A stretch of 64,000 nucleotides of DNA from JAOUEA01 sp963810945 (GTDB lineage: Bacteria; Actinomycetota; UBA4738; HRBIN12): positions 434,001 to 498,000 of the forward strand of contig CAWEPI010000004.1 in the NCBI GenBank assembly GCA_963810945.1, in the 5' to 3' direction. A program made the position numbers and the translations under genes. Under the pieces are notes generated by a model. The model did no database searches. It was given only the letters and a program-made list of their open reading frames with translations, and was not told the origin of the DNA. This document shows positions 35,729-45,003 of this stretch, one piece after another (positions within the stretch are counted from its first letter, which is position 1; every line of letters starts with the position of its first letter).

Positions 35729-38147
35729 ATGTCGGGTCGAAGGATCGTGGTGATCGGCGCGGGGGTGGTCGGTGCCGCCGTCGCCGATGAGCTGACGGCC
35801 CGCGGCGAGACCCACGTCACCGTCTTGGACAAGGGCCCGCTGTACGCCACGGGGGGCTCCTCATCGCACGCTCCGGGCCTGATCAGCCGGACGAGTCCCT
35901 CGAAGATGATGCAGGAGCTGGCCGACTACACGCTGGTGAAGTTCGGCCGCCTGGACCTCGACGGCGCCCCGGCGGCGCTCCCCGTCGGAACGATGGAGGT
36001 CGCGCGCACCGAGGAGCGTCTGCGCGAGCTCTGGCGGCGCCACAACGCGGCGGCCTCCTGGGGATGGCGCGGTCGGATGATCGACCCGCAGGCGTGTGCG
36101 GAACGCTGGCCCGTCATCGATCCGTCCGGCCTCGTGGGCGGGTACGCGACCGAGGGAGAGGGGCTCGCGGTCGCCCTGCGCGCGGTAGAGGCGCAGGCCC
36201 GCGCCGCGATCGCGCGCGGCGCCTCGTTCACCGGCGGAACCGAGGTGACCGGCATCGAGCACGACGACGGCCATGTGAGCGGCGTGCGCACGGCCGAGGG
36301 TGTCGTGCCGGCCGACGTGGTGGTGTGCTGCGCCGGTGTCTGGGGGCCGGTCGTCGCGGCGATGGTCGGCCTCACCCTGCCGATGCTCGCGCTGGAGCAC
36401 CAGTACGTCGTGACGTCGCCCCTGCCCGAACTGACGGGCAACGCCGAGCGCGAGGCCACCCTGCCGATCGTGCGCCACCACGACGCGGGGATCTACCTGC
36501 GTGACCACGGGGCGCGGATCGGCATCGGCTCCTTCAACCATCGGCGCCTCCCGGTGACGGCCGGCGGGCTCGACACGCACGAGCGACGCGAGGAGGGCAT
36601 CGTCTACCGGTTCACGCCGGAGGACTTCGCGGAACCGTGGGAACACGCGTGCGGGCTGATCCCCGCGCTCCGCACCGCCTCCCTCGAGCGGAGCTTCAAT
36701 GGGGTCTTCGCCTTCACGCCCGACGGGTACCCGCTCATCGGGGAGCATCCGGATCTGCGCGGCTTCTGGGTCGCGGAGTCGGTCTGGGTGACGCACTCCG
36801 CCGGCGTCGGGCGCGTCGTCGCCGAGACGCTCGTGGACGGCGCGCCCTCGATCGACGCGTCGCCCGCCGATCTCAACCGCTTCGAGCGTCCCGAACTGGA
36901 TGCCGCGGTCTTCGAGGCGCGCTGCGACGACGCGTATCGCGACGTCTACGCGGTGCATCATCCGGCCGAGGGACACACGAGCGCGCGCGACCTCCGGTTC
37001 AGCCCGTTCGCACCCCGCCAACGTGCCCTCGAGGCCGCGTTCTTCGACGGCGCCGCGTGGGAGCGCCCCCGCTGGTACGGCGCCAACGCCGGGCTGCTCG
37101 ACGCCGTCGAGGTGCCCGGTCGCGACCCGTGGTCGTCGCGGTACTGGTCGCCGATCGAGGCCGCGGAGCATCGCGCGGTGCGCGAGCGCGCCGGGCTCTT
37201 CGACATGACGTCGCTCACGCGGATCGAGGTGGCCGGCCCCGGCGCCGAGTCGTTCCTCCTGTGGATGCTCGCGGGTCGCGTGGATCGCCCGGTCGGCTCG
37301 GTCACGTACACGGTCATGCTCGACGTCCGCGGCGGCATCCGCTCGGACGTGACCGTCGCCCGGCTGGGAGCGGAGCGCTTCCTGATCGGAGGGAACGGGC
37401 CCCGGGACCTCGCGTGGCTCCGTCGCCACGTGCCGCCTGACGGTTCGGTCGCCGTGTCCGACCTCACCGAGACGACGTGCTGCGCGGCGCTCTGGGGTCC
37501 CATGGCGCGCGCGATCGTGGAGCCGATCGCGGAGGGCGACCTCACGTTCGGGTACCTACAGGCCCGCGAGCTGCAGGTCGGGGCGGTGCCCGTGACGGCC
37601 ACGCGCATCTCCTACGCGGGCGAGTCTGGGTGGGAGCTCGTCACGGGTACCGAGCACGGGCTGGCGTTATGGGACGCGATCTGGGAGGCGGGCAAGAGCC
37701 ACGGGATGATCGCGGCGGGACGTGGAGCGCTCGGCTCCCTCAGGCTCGAGAAGGGGTACCGGGCGTGGGGAGCGGACATGACGCCCGATCACGCACCGGA
37801 GGAGGCCGGCCTGGCCTTCACCGTGCGACGCGACGGCACCGATTTCCTCGGGCGTGACGGACTCACGGTGCGCGCCCCCGGCCCAGCGTCGCCTCGTCTG
37901 CCTGAGCCTCGAGGACGACCAGGTCGCGATGGGGGGCGAACCCGTCCACGTGAACGGCGAGCCGGCCGGCTACGTCACCTCCGCGGACTACGGGTACAGC
38001 GTCGGATGCAGCATCGCCTACGCGTGGGTGCCCCGGGACCTCGGCGCGGGCGACCGGGTGGAGATCGCCTACTTCGATCGGATGCTGGACGCTACGCTCG
38101 CCGAGGAGCCTCTCTTCGACCCGAAGGGCGAGCGCCTGCGCTCCTGA
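35729..38147 (+). CDS. FAD-dependent dimethylglycine/sarcosine dehydrogenase-like protein (apparent frameshift)
   Basis: About 806 residues when repaired. N-terminal DAO/FAD domain (RIVVIGAGVVGAAVADELTARG; the flavin-contact SSSHAPGLISRTSPSK; GVFAFTPDGYPLIGEHPD). From about 430 there is a GcvT-type tetrahydrofolate domain (AEHRAVRERAGLFDMTSLTRI, RISYAGESGWELVT, GALGSLRLEKGYRAWG). The last about 90 residues follow a break at the C5 run 37875-37879, where a sixth C restores APPAQRRLVCLSLEDD. Members oxidise N-methyl glycines and pass the one-carbon unit to folate. The exact substrate (dimethylglycine, sarcosine or another N-methyl compound) is not fixed. An mttB relic lies next to it. Confidence 0.85.
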
Positions 38148-38154
38148 GCCAGGC

Positions 38155-38290
38155 TCAGCTGGCCTGCTCGAGGGCCTGCGCCTCGTAGCTCGCCATGATC
38201 GCGTCGAGCTCGGCGGTGACATCTTCCGGGAGCGCGTCCGGTTCGTGCTCGGCCAGGATCCGGCGTGCGCCCGGGAGGTCTGGGGTAGGC
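38155..38290 (-). pseudogene. C-terminal remnant of an MttB-family methyltransferase
   Basis: Minus-strand codons ending at TGA 38157-38155 read LPGARRILAEHEPDALPEDV, then a TAELDAIMASYEA helix and a short tail. This resembles the conserved C-terminal end of trimethylamine/glycine-betaine methyltransferase (MttB) family proteins, where a RILAEHEP-type helix precedes an LDPEVDAEL-type tail. There is no start codon, and the frame closes inside exonuclease III, which now occupies the upstream side. I judge it a remnant of a larger gene. Its place beside an N-methylglycine dehydrogenase fits a former methylamine or betaine pathway. Confidence 0.5.
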
Positions 38291-38291
38291 T
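38286..38291 (+). promoter_or_regulatory. -10 element of the exonuclease III gene (leaderless)
   Basis: TAGGCT ends 9 nt before ATG 38301, with no ribosome site between them. Confidence 0.45.
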
Positions 38292-38300
38292 CCCGCCGCG

Positions 38301-39086
38301 ATGCGCCTCATCACCTGGAACGTCAACTCGGTGCGCCAGCGGCTCCCGCGCCTCGTGGCGCTGCTCGGCCGTCACGAGCCCGACGTGGTCTGCCTGCAGG
38401 AGACGAAGGTCACCGACGACGACTTCCCCGTGGCGGAACTCGCCGCCGCCGGGTACCACAGCATCACGTTCGGCCAACGCGCGTACAACGGCGTCGCGAT
38501 CCTCGGGCGCGAGGCGCCGGCGGATGTGCGGCTGGGGTTCCGCGGCGATCCCCTCCCGGAGGAGTCCCGGGTCATCGCCGCCACCATCGGCGCCGTGCGG
38601 TTCGTGGACGTCTACGTCGTCAACGGCAAGTCGGTCGAGCACCCCACTTATCAGGTCAAGCTCGCGTGGCTCGATGCGTTGCTCGCCCATCTCGCCGCCG
38701 TAGAGGATCCCGCGGGACCGTTGATCGTCACCGGTGACTTCAACGTGGCACCGGCGGATCTCGACGTGCACGACGCCCGGCTGTGGGAGGGCAAGAACCT
38801 CGCCAGCGAGCCCGAACGCGAACGGATCCGCAGCTTGGAGGACTGGGGTCTCGTGGATCTCGGGCGGCGGGCGGCGGGCGACGCGGTGGGGCCGTTCACG
38901 TGGTGGGACTACCGGATGGGGGCCTTCCACCGAGGCTGGGGGCTCCGCATCGATCTGGTCCTCGGAAGCGCTCCGGTGGCCGAGCGCCTCATCTCGGTCG
39001 AGGTGGATCGTGAGGAACGCAAGCCCACGGCGGGCGAGGGCAAACCGAGTGACCACGCGCCGGTCATCGTGACGCTCGGGGACTGA
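38301..39086 (+). CDS. xth: Exodeoxyribonuclease III (AP endonuclease)
   Basis: 261 residues. It nicks DNA 5' to abasic sites and has 3'-5' exonuclease and 3'-phosphatase activity in base-excision repair. EEP fold with MRLITWNVNSVRQRL, VCLQETKV (metal Glu), GDFNVAPADLDVHD (catalytic Asp-Asn), GLRIDLVLGS, and the final SDHAPVIVTL (Asp-His). Length and motifs match the ExoIII/XthA group. Its promoter overlaps the mttB remnant on the opposite strand. The sulfurtransferase gene starts 20 nt after it from its own -10. Confidence 0.93.
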   Translation: MRLITWNVNSVRQRLPRLVALLGRHEPDVVCLQETKVTDDDFPVAELAAAGYHSITFGQRAYNGVAILGREAPADVRLGFRGDPLPEESRVIAATIGAVRFVDVYVVNGKSVEHPTYQVKLAWLDALLAHLAAVEDPAGPLIVTGDFNVAPADLDVHDARLWEGKNLASEPERERIRSLEDWGLVDLGRRAAGDAVGPFTWWDYRMGAFHRGWGLRIDLVLGSAPVAERLISVEVDREERKPTAGEGKPSDHAPVIVTLGD

Positions 39087-39093
39087 GCACCGG

Positions 39094-39099
39094 TAGGCT
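39094..39099 (+). promoter_or_regulatory. -10 element of the sulfurtransferase gene (leaderless)
   Basis: TAGGCT ends 7 nt before ATG 39107. Confidence 0.45.
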
Positions 39100-39106
39100 G
39101 GCCGCG

Positions 39107-39964
39107 ATGTTTCCATCCGACGGACCGTTGGTCTCGACCGCGTGGGTGGCGGAGCGTGGGAGCGACGGACTCGTCCTCGCGGACGTGCGGTGGCGGACCG
39201 ACGTGTCGGCGCGCGAGGGCTTCCTGCGTGACCATCTCCCCGGTGCCGTGTGCGTCGACGCGGACCTCGATCTCGCCGGGCCCGTCGACACGCGCTCCGG
39301 CCGGCACCCGCTGCCGTCACCCGAGGCGTTCGCCGCCGCGATGGGTCGCGTCGGGATCGGGGACGACACGCCGGTCGTGGCCTACGACATCGCCAACGGC
39401 TCCTATGCGGCTCGCCTCTGGTGGATGCTCGACGTCCTCGGCCATCCGGTCGCGCTCCTCGACGGCGGGATGGACGCTTGGACCGGCCCGCTGGAAACGG
39501 GCGAGGGCGACGTGGTGGCGCCGGCGCGGTTCACGCCGCGCCCCTGGCCCGAGGAGCTCCTGTTCCGTGAGGCCGAGGGCGTGATGGATGCCCTCCGTTC
39601 GGGGGCGACCGTCATCGATGCCAGGGCGGGGGCCCGCTACCGCGGCGAGGAGGAGCCGTTCGACCCGGTGGCCGGCCACATCCCCGGCGCGCTGAGCCTG
39701 CCGTGGGGAGACGCGATGGAGCCCGCCACCGGGCGCTTCCGGAGCGCGGATGCGCTCCGGGCGTGGTTCGCCGCCGCGGGCATCGAGGATGCGGATGGGG
39801 TCATCGCGCAGTGCGGCTCGGGTGTGACGGCCTGCGTCGACCTCATCGCCCTGCGCATCGCCGGACTCGGGCGGGGCCGCCTGTACGTCGGATCCTGGTC
39901 GGAGTGGGTGAGCGATCCCGCGCGCCCTATGGCCACCGGGCCGGAACGGGGATCGCTCGGCTGA
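39107..39964 (+). CDS. sseA: Thiosulfate/3-mercaptopyruvate sulfurtransferase
   Basis: 285 residues with two rhodanese domains. The first (LVLADVRWRTD ... HLPGAVCVDADLDLAG) lacks a catalytic Cys. The second has VIDARAGARYRGEEEP, GHIPGALSLPW and the active loop IAQCGSGVTAC, where the Cys of CGSGVTA carries the persulfide. CGSG(V/A)TA is closer to 3-mercaptopyruvate sulfurtransferases than to thiosulfate:cyanide ones (CRKGVT), so I favour that donor. Cytosolic sulfur transfer. It converges with fumC, 5 nt between stops. Confidence 0.88.
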   Translation: MFPSDGPLVSTAWVAERGSDGLVLADVRWRTDVSAREGFLRDHLPGAVCVDADLDLAGPVDTRSGRHPLPSPEAFAAAMGRVGIGDDTPVVAYDIANGSYAARLWWMLDVLGHPVALLDGGMDAWTGPLETGEGDVVAPARFTPRPWPEELLFREAEGVMDALRSGATVIDARAGARYRGEEEPFDPVAGHIPGALSLPWGDAMEPATGRFRSADALRAWFAAAGIEDADGVIAQCGSGVTACVDLIALRIAGLGRGRLYVGSWSEWVSDPARPMATGPERGSLG

Positions 39965-39969
39965 TCGGA

Positions 39970-41361
39970 TCAGACCATCTTCTCGGGGCGGACCGCCTCG
40001 TCGTACTCGTCCTCCGTGAGATGCCCCGACGCCACGGTGGCCTCCTTGAGCGTGAGCCCCTCGTGGTGCGCCTTCTTGGCGATGGCGGCCGCCTTGTCGT
40101 AGCCGATCGAGGGGGTGAGCGCCGTGACGAGCATCAGGGAGCGTTCCACCAGCTCCTGGATGCGCTCGCGGTCCGGCTGGAGGCCGTCCACGCAGAACTC
40201 GCGGAAGGTCCGGCACGCGCCGGCGAGGATCTTGGTGCTGTGGAGCAGGTTGCGGATCATCACCGGCTTGAAGACGTTGAGCTCGAAGTTCCCCTGGGAA
40301 CCGGCCATCTTCACGGCGGTGTCGTTCCCCATCACCTGCACGGCCACCATCGTCATCGCCTCGGATTGCGTGGGGTTCACCTTGCCGGGCATGATCGATG
40401 AGCCGGGCTCGTTCTCCGGCAGCACGAGCTCGCCGAGGCCGCTGCGCGGACCCGAACCCAACCAGCGGATGTCGTTCGCGATCTTCATGAGGCTCGCCGC
40501 GAGGGTGGCCTCGGCTCCGCTCGCGAAGACCATCGCGTCGTGTGCCGCGAGGGCCGCGAACTTGTCGGGCGCGCTCACGAAGGGGAGGCCCGTGAGCTCG
40601 GCGATCTTGGCGGCGCACGCCTCCGCGAAGCCATCCGGGGCGTTCAACCCGGTCCCCACGGCCGTGCCGCCGATCGCGAGCTCGTATAACCCGGGCAACG
40701 CCATGTCGAGCCGGACGATGTCGGCGTCGAGCTGGGCCACGTAGCCACCGAACTCCTGGCCGAGCGTGAGCGGGACCGCATCCTGGAGGTGGGTCCTGCC
40801 GATCTTCACGATGTCGTCGAACTCCGCCGCGCGCCGCGCGAGGGCATCGCGGAGCTCGCGCACACGGGGGATCAGGTCGTTCGCTATCTCCACCGCCGCG
40901 GCGATGTGCATCGCGGTGGGGAACGTGTCGTTCGACGACTGCGACATGTTCACGTGGTCGTTGGGGTGCACGGGCGTCTTCGAGCCCAGGGCGCCTCCCG
41001 CCATCTCGATCGCGCGGTTCGAGATGACCTCGTTCACGTTCATGTTGGTCTGGGTCCCCGAGCCGGTCTGCCAGACGAAGAGCGGGAAGTGGTCGTCGAG
41101 CGCGCCGGCGATCACCTCGTCGGCCGCCGCGACGATCAGGTCGGCGATCTCGGGCTCGAGGTGCCCCGCCTCGCGGTTGGCCAGTGCGGCCGCCTTCTTC
41201 AGGACGGCCTGGGCACGGATCACCTCGATCGGCATGCGATCAGCGGACGGGTCCCCGATCGAGAAATGATGGAGCGAGCGCTCGGTCTGAGCTCCCCAGT
41301 ACCTCGAGCGCTCCACCTCGATCGTGCCGATGCTGTCGGACTCGGTGCGGTACTCGGTCAT
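39970..41361 (-). CDS. fumC: Class II fumarate hydratase
   Basis: 463 residues from ATG 41361. It interconverts fumarate and malate in the TCA cycle. It is an iron-independent homotetramer of the aspartase/fumarase fold. Signatures: SGTQTNMNVNEVISNRA, HPNDHVNMSQSSNDTFPTAM (catalytic His), KIGRTHLQDAVPLTLGQEFGG, and the mobile loop GSSIMPGKVNPTQSEA with the catalytic Ser. The start codon is the first Met after the RNA-rich leader; an upstream ATG (41400) would add 13 basic residues. Monocistronic. Confidence 0.95.
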   Translation of the reverse strand: MTEYRTESDSIGTIEVERSRYWGAQTERSLHHFSIGDPSADRMPIEVIRAQAVLKKAAALANREAGHLEPEIADLIVAAADEVIAGALDDHFPLFVWQTGSGTQTNMNVNEVISNRAIEMAGGALGSKTPVHPNDHVNMSQSSNDTFPTAMHIAAAVEIANDLIPRVRELRDALARRAAEFDDIVKIGRTHLQDAVPLTLGQEFGGYVAQLDADIVRLDMALPGLYELAIGGTAVGTGLNAPDGFAEACAAKIAELTGLPFVSAPDKFAALAAHDAMVFASGAEATLAASLMKIANDIRWLGSGPRSGLGELVLPENEPGSSIMPGKVNPTQSEAMTMVAVQVMGNDTAVKMAGSQGNFELNVFKPVMIRNLLHSTKILAGACRTFREFCVDGLQPDRERIQELVERSLMLVTALTPSIGYDKAAAIAKKAHHEGLTLKEATVASGHLTEDEYDEAVRPEKMV

Positions 41362-41437
41362 CTGCGAACCTCCGCGGCGGCGATGCCCCCAGTCTCTCAA
41401 CCGGGGCCCGCGGCGTCCTACGGTTCGTCGGCCGACC

Positions 41438-42478
41438 TCACAAGCGGTAGTCGTAGCGGCGACGCATCGGCCAGGTCAGGACCTCGACGGCGCGCCGATC
41501 GGACGTCGGGAGTCCGGCGCGCCAGGCATCGTCGCTGCGCAGGGGTGTCGGACCATGGCGCAGCCGGCCCCGGCTCCCGGCGGCCAGATGTTGGGCAACC
41601 AGCTGCACTTCTTCATCGCCGACGAACCAGAGCGCGTCGTCGGGGAGCGCGACGTCCATCACATGGGCCGCATGCAGGAGCGTGCTGCGAGGGCTCTGCA
41701 CCAGGTCCTCGTATCGGACCCGTCGCACCCGCGTGCCGTGGCGCGCCAGCTCCTCGAAGGCCAGGTTGCACCACGACCACTTGATCGCGCTGTTCCTCGG
41801 CGTGCGCCGGGCGCGGAAGGAGCCGGCGGGGCCGCCCTGACGCTCGACCCACTTGGTGTTCGAATAGGCGTACCCGCGGGGGTCTCGTGTGAGGTGGACG
41901 ACGCGAGCGTCGAGCCCCTGCATCGTGCTCGCCAGGTACACATGCCCCGGCAGCTTCATCGAGTCCACGATGATCCGTCCCTCGGTCACGCGGTCGAGCG
42001 CGCGGTAGACCCGCCCGAGCAGCTGGGCGTACGCTTCGAGATCGGCGCGCAGGCCGGGCCATAGTTCGGGACGCAGGATGAACGGAAGCGCGGCGGCGTG
42101 CGGCGCTCGGCGCCCCTTCAGCGTGACGGCGTCCCGCAGGCGCACCGCCTCCGAAGGATCGATCTCATGCCACCCTCCGAAGGCCTCCTCGCCGACCCGG
42201 GACCAGAAGCGGCACGCGCGGAAAGGCTCACCGCACCCGCAGTCGAGGTTCGCCAACAGGCCCTTGTCCCAGATGCGGCCCACCTCGCCCACGGCTACGA
42301 ACCCGGGGAGTCGGCCGAGCATCCGGCTCAGCAACGTCGAACCGCTCTGCCCCGTCGCGCCCACGCACAGGACACGCACACGCGGGATCGTGGGCACGGC
42401 CTCTCCGAGACCGGCCCAAGGTGCCCATCGGTCTAGCTCGTCGACCTCCGTCATGAATCGGTGCGGGTCCGACGCCAT
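41438..42478 (-). CDS. PAPS-dependent sulfotransferase family protein
   Basis: 346 residues from ATG 42478 with a GGAGAG site. The 5'-phosphosulfate loop is RVLCVGATGQSGSTLLSRML. The 3'-phosphate contact region has VHLTRDPRGYAYSNT followed by the basic segment RARRTPRNSAIKWSW. A LDCGCGEPFRACRFW motif after the P-loop is typical of the bacterial Sulfotransfer_3 group. Such enzymes transfer sulfate to glycans, lipids or small metabolites. The acceptor is unknown and no sulfate-activation genes are in the window. Confidence 0.85.
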   Translation of the reverse strand: MASDPHRFMTEVDELDRWAPWAGLGEAVPTIPRVRVLCVGATGQSGSTLLSRMLGRLPGFVAVGEVGRIWDKGLLANLDCGCGEPFRACRFWSRVGEEAFGGWHEIDPSEAVRLRDAVTLKGRRAPHAAALPFILRPELWPGLRADLEAYAQLLGRVYRALDRVTEGRIIVDSMKLPGHVYLASTMQGLDARVVHLTRDPRGYAYSNTKWVERQGGPAGSFRARRTPRNSAIKWSWCNLAFEELARHGTRVRRVRYEDLVQSPRSTLLHAAHVMDVALPDDALWFVGDEEVQLVAQHLAAGSRGRLRHGPTPLRSDDAWRAGLPTSDRRAVEVLTWPMRRRYDYRL

Positions 42479-42623
42479 GTCTCTCCTCATCGCTCGGTAC
42501 GGACCACAGCGTCGCAACCCGACGTGTCGGCGAAGGCACGGACGTGTGAACGCCGCGGGAAGACCGTGCGAAGGGTATGCGTCGAGTGAGACCATGCGCC
42601 GCATCTGGACTAGGAGGTCGGAG

Positions 42624-43025
42624 ATGCAGGTATCGAACGCTTCCGACGGCGTGTTCGAGCGTGGGGACGATGGCAGGTTCACGGGAGAGGTGTGGCTGCG
42701 ATCGACCGTGACCATCGAAGACGGGACCAACATCGGTGTCGTTCACTTCGCGCCCGGCGCGCGGACACATTGGCATCGGCACCCGGGCGGCCAGTTCCTC
42801 TACGGCGTCTCCGGACGTGGTCGCGTGAGGACCCGCGGCGAGGACGGGCACGTCTTGGAGCCCGGCGACGTGATCCACGTGGGTGCCGACGAGTGGCACT
42901 ATCACGGCGGCACGCCCGATTCGCCCCTGGTGCATGTCGCCGTCAACGGTGGCGGTGCGCCAGAGTGGGCCGAACCCGTCACGGACGACGAGTTCGCCGA
43001 CGGCTTCGAGGGGCCTGTTCCCTGA
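42624..43025 (+). CDS. Small cupin-domain protein
   Basis: 133 residues from ATG 42624, set by AGGAGG 6-7 nt upstream. Single cupin barrel: IGVVHFAPGARTHWHRHPGG gives the His-x-His metal motif, and VLEPGDVIHVGADEWHYHGG gives the second set of ligands. It is most like the (R)-mandelonitrile-lyase/quercetinase-like small cupins that bind Mn or Fe. The role is unknown. It is followed by 165 nt without a gene, then tRNA-Met. Confidence 0.85.
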   Translation: MQVSNASDGVFERGDDGRFTGEVWLRSTVTIEDGTNIGVVHFAPGARTHWHRHPGGQFLYGVSGRGRVRTRGEDGHVLEPGDVIHVGADEWHYHGGTPDSPLVHVAVNGGGAPEWAEPVTDDEFADGFEGPVP

Positions 43026-43173
43026 CCGAGCCCACTACGAACGCAGCGGTTCCGGGTGTTCGACGAGGCCGATCTGACGCCGGGGGTTGTCGGCGATCCG
43101 GCGGACGGAAGTCGAGCGGTGGCACAGCCGCTGGCCCCGCGTCGCCATGCGTCGCGATGTCCAGGGAACGACC

Positions 43174-43179
43174 TATGCT
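43174..43179 (+). promoter_or_regulatory. -10 element of tRNA-Met
   Basis: TATGCT ends 11 nt before the first base of the tRNA. Confidence 0.4.
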
Positions 43180-43190
43180 CCACAGGTACC

Positions 43191-43264
43191 GGGGCGGTAG
43201 CTCAGTCGGTCAGAGCAGCGGACTCATAATCCGTCGGTCGCAGGTTCGAGCCCTGCCCGCCCCA
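43191..43264 (+). tRNA. tRNA-Met (CAT)
   Basis: 74 nt cloverleaf. Acceptor GGGGCGG pairs with CCGCCCC, discriminator A. The anticodon loop CTCATAA carries CAT between the GCGGA and TCCGT strands. The T arm is intact; CCA is not encoded. An elongator or initiator Met, or an Ile2 species with modified C34, cannot be separated by eye. Its 3' 46 nt recur at 45385-45430, marking it as an integration site. Confidence 0.93.
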
Positions 43265-43265
43265 C
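43219..43265 (+). repeat. Direct repeat, att-like copy 1 (3' half of tRNA-Met)
   Basis: 47 bp covering the anticodon arm to the acceptor end. It matches 45385-45430 with one substitution (A/G after CTCAT) and one missing T. Together with the nearby integrase remnant it fits an attL or attR site. Confidence 0.7.
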
Positions 43266-43279
43266 CGCATAACCGCAGG

Positions 43280-43639
43280 TCAGCGGCGGTCTGAGAGCGA
43301 CACTACCCGGGTGGCTGGCAGGGCAGTCCGCAGAGAATCCGCGAGAGCATCCGTTCTGTGGGCGTCAAGTGCCGCCGTGAAGGCATCCAACTCGTCGGGA
43401 TACAAGTGCCCGTTGAGGTCTAGCGCTAGTGTCGCGGAGCGGTGGCCGAGTTGGTTCTGCAGCTTCTTGATGTCGGCTCCGGCGCTGATCGACCCTCTGG
43501 TCCCAGTCCATCGGCGACTAGATCGTTCGATCCAGGTTCTGTGTTGGGCAGCTCGAGTGCTGCCGCGTATGGCTGACAGTGCGCTCGCTAGGTCTAAGAG
43601 GGGTTCGACCCGTTCCGTTGACGGATCAGCATCGATCAA
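43280..43639 (-). pseudogene. Tyrosine recombinase (integrase) C-terminal remnant
   Basis: The last about 70 codons read ISAGADIKKLQNQLGHRSAT, then LALDLNGHLYPDELDAFTAA, i.e. the end of a phage-type tyrosine integrase. The catalytic block upstream (R-x-x-R and HDLRHT) is absent; unrelated sequence sits there instead. The position of the nucleophilic Tyr (usually LDxYGHL) is Asn here. The fragment points at, and ends 15 nt from, tRNA-Met, the standard place for an integrase that uses a tRNA as att site. It is truncated and mutated, so inactive. Confidence 0.65.
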
Positions 43640-43814
43640 AGCGTCGTAGCGTTCTGCCGCAACCTTGAAGAGCTAACCGGGTCGCGAGTCGATACGGCCC
43701 AAACGATACCGGGATGAGGCTCCCTCGCGTGCGGGTTCGTAGATGGCTGCTGAGGTCCCCTGAAGCTTCCGAGCGCGACCCAGAACCGCTCACAGACCGC
43801 GAGGATGGTCGGAT

Positions 43815-44303
43815 CTATCCGTACTCGGAGAGACGCCATGTCGAGCGGGCATACTCGACGTCGGTCGGATGGGGCGGAAACGGCACGACGCGCGTCCGGC
43901 CCGTGAGACTCCATCCGCGCTTCTCGTAGAAGGCGCGCGCTCGATGATTTTCGGTGAGCGTCCAGAGGCGCGCCTCCTGGACATTCACTTCGCGAAGACG
44001 ATCCAGAGCGTGGTCGTGAAGCATGCTTCCGATGCCTCGGCTCCAGAACGCGGGCATCACGTAGAGCGTCTGCAGAACGCCGTGGCCTACAGAAGCGACT
44101 CCGACGGCCTCGTCGTCCTCGAACGCAATGTACGTCTCCCCCTCTGGATCGGTGAGTGCGGAGATCCAGTCCGCGCGGATCGCGTCACCGGGGAACTCGT
44201 ACAGGTCTACCGGGAAGACGTGCTGAAAGCCCGCGACCGCCGCGGCACGCGCGATCTCGAAACACAGCTCGGCGTCCTCTACCGTCGCGCGCACGACTCG
44301 CAC
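43815..44303 (-). CDS. GNAT-family N-acetyltransferase
   Basis: About 162 residues. The N-terminus reads VRVVRATVEDAELCFEIARA, the usual beta1-alpha1 of GNATs. Motif A for acetyl-CoA is LQTLYVMPAFWSRGIGSMLH (V-x2-x-x-R-G-x-G), and the terminal ARAFYEKRGWSLTGRTR is motif B. It acetylates an unknown amine. GTG 44303 is the best start by homology, though no ribosome site is clear; the frame opens to 44426. It lies between the two tRNA-Met repeats, so it is probably cargo of the former mobile element. Confidence 0.8.
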   Translation of the reverse strand: MRVVRATVEDAELCFEIARAAAVAGFQHVFPVDLYEFPGDAIRADWISALTDPEGETYIAFEDDEAVGVASVGHGVLQTLYVMPAFWSRGIGSMLHDHALDRLREVNVQEARLWTLTENHRARAFYEKRGWSLTGRTRVVPFPPHPTDVEYARSTWRLSEYG

Positions 44304-44607
44304 GTCCGAAAAAGGTACTGGGGTCGAGAGACCAACACAAGGTCTCGCCTGCGCCACTGTTCTGTTACTCGGCGACCGATCAGAGAGTGGCCCGCGCGCC
44401 GGAGCGCATGCGCAATGAGACCCCATGAGACAGGCGGGAATGCGCGACGCTCTATGCCTGTCCTTTCACGACCCGTAGAGGTGCCAGCGGTCGGGACGCC
44501 CTCAGCTCGTGCTCGCCGGCGCCCCGGGTCGTGACTCGAGTTAGCGGTATCCGGTGAGAGCCGGTCCAGGCATAATTGGGGCGACCGTCGACTAGAAGGG
44601 GGATGTC

Positions 44608-45003
44608 GTGACACACCCGAACGAGGATCTCGTGCGGAGGGGGTACGCCGCGTTCCAGAGCGGCGACATGGCGACACTGAACGAGCTGTTGGCCGAGGAC
44701 GTCGTGTGGCACGCTCCCGGCCACAACCAGCTCTCTGGTGACTTCCGGGGCCGGGACGCGGTGCTGGCGACATTCCAGAAGACCTTCGAGTTGACGGGCG
44801 GGAGTTTCAAGCTTGCCATCCACGACGTCTTGGCCAATGACGCGCACGTGGTCGTTCTCGTGACGGCAACCGCCCAACGGGAGGGCAAGACACTCGAGGA
44901 CAACAGCGTGCAGGTGTTCGAGATATCCGACGGCAAGGTCGCCGAGCAGTGGCTCTACCCAGGAGACGCCTACGCGACCGACGAGTTCTGGGGACAGGGC
45001 TAA
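44608..45003 (+). CDS. SnoaL-like (NTF2-fold) protein
   Basis: 131 residues from GTG 44608, with AAGGGGG 5 nt upstream and a CATAAT box at 44571-44576. NTF2-like pattern: EDLVRRGYAAFQSGDMATLN, LAEDVVWHAPGHNQLSGDF, FRGRDAVLATFQKTFEL, and VQVFEISDGKVAEQWLYPGD at the end. SnoaL-like proteins are ketosteroid-isomerase-type folds with diverse roles. No catalytic assignment is possible. Cargo between the tRNA-Met repeats. Confidence 0.85.
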   Translation: MTHPNEDLVRRGYAAFQSGDMATLNELLAEDVVWHAPGHNQLSGDFRGRDAVLATFQKTFELTGGSFKLAIHDVLANDAHVVVLVTATAQREGKTLEDNSVQVFEISDGKVAEQWLYPGDAYATDEFWGQG

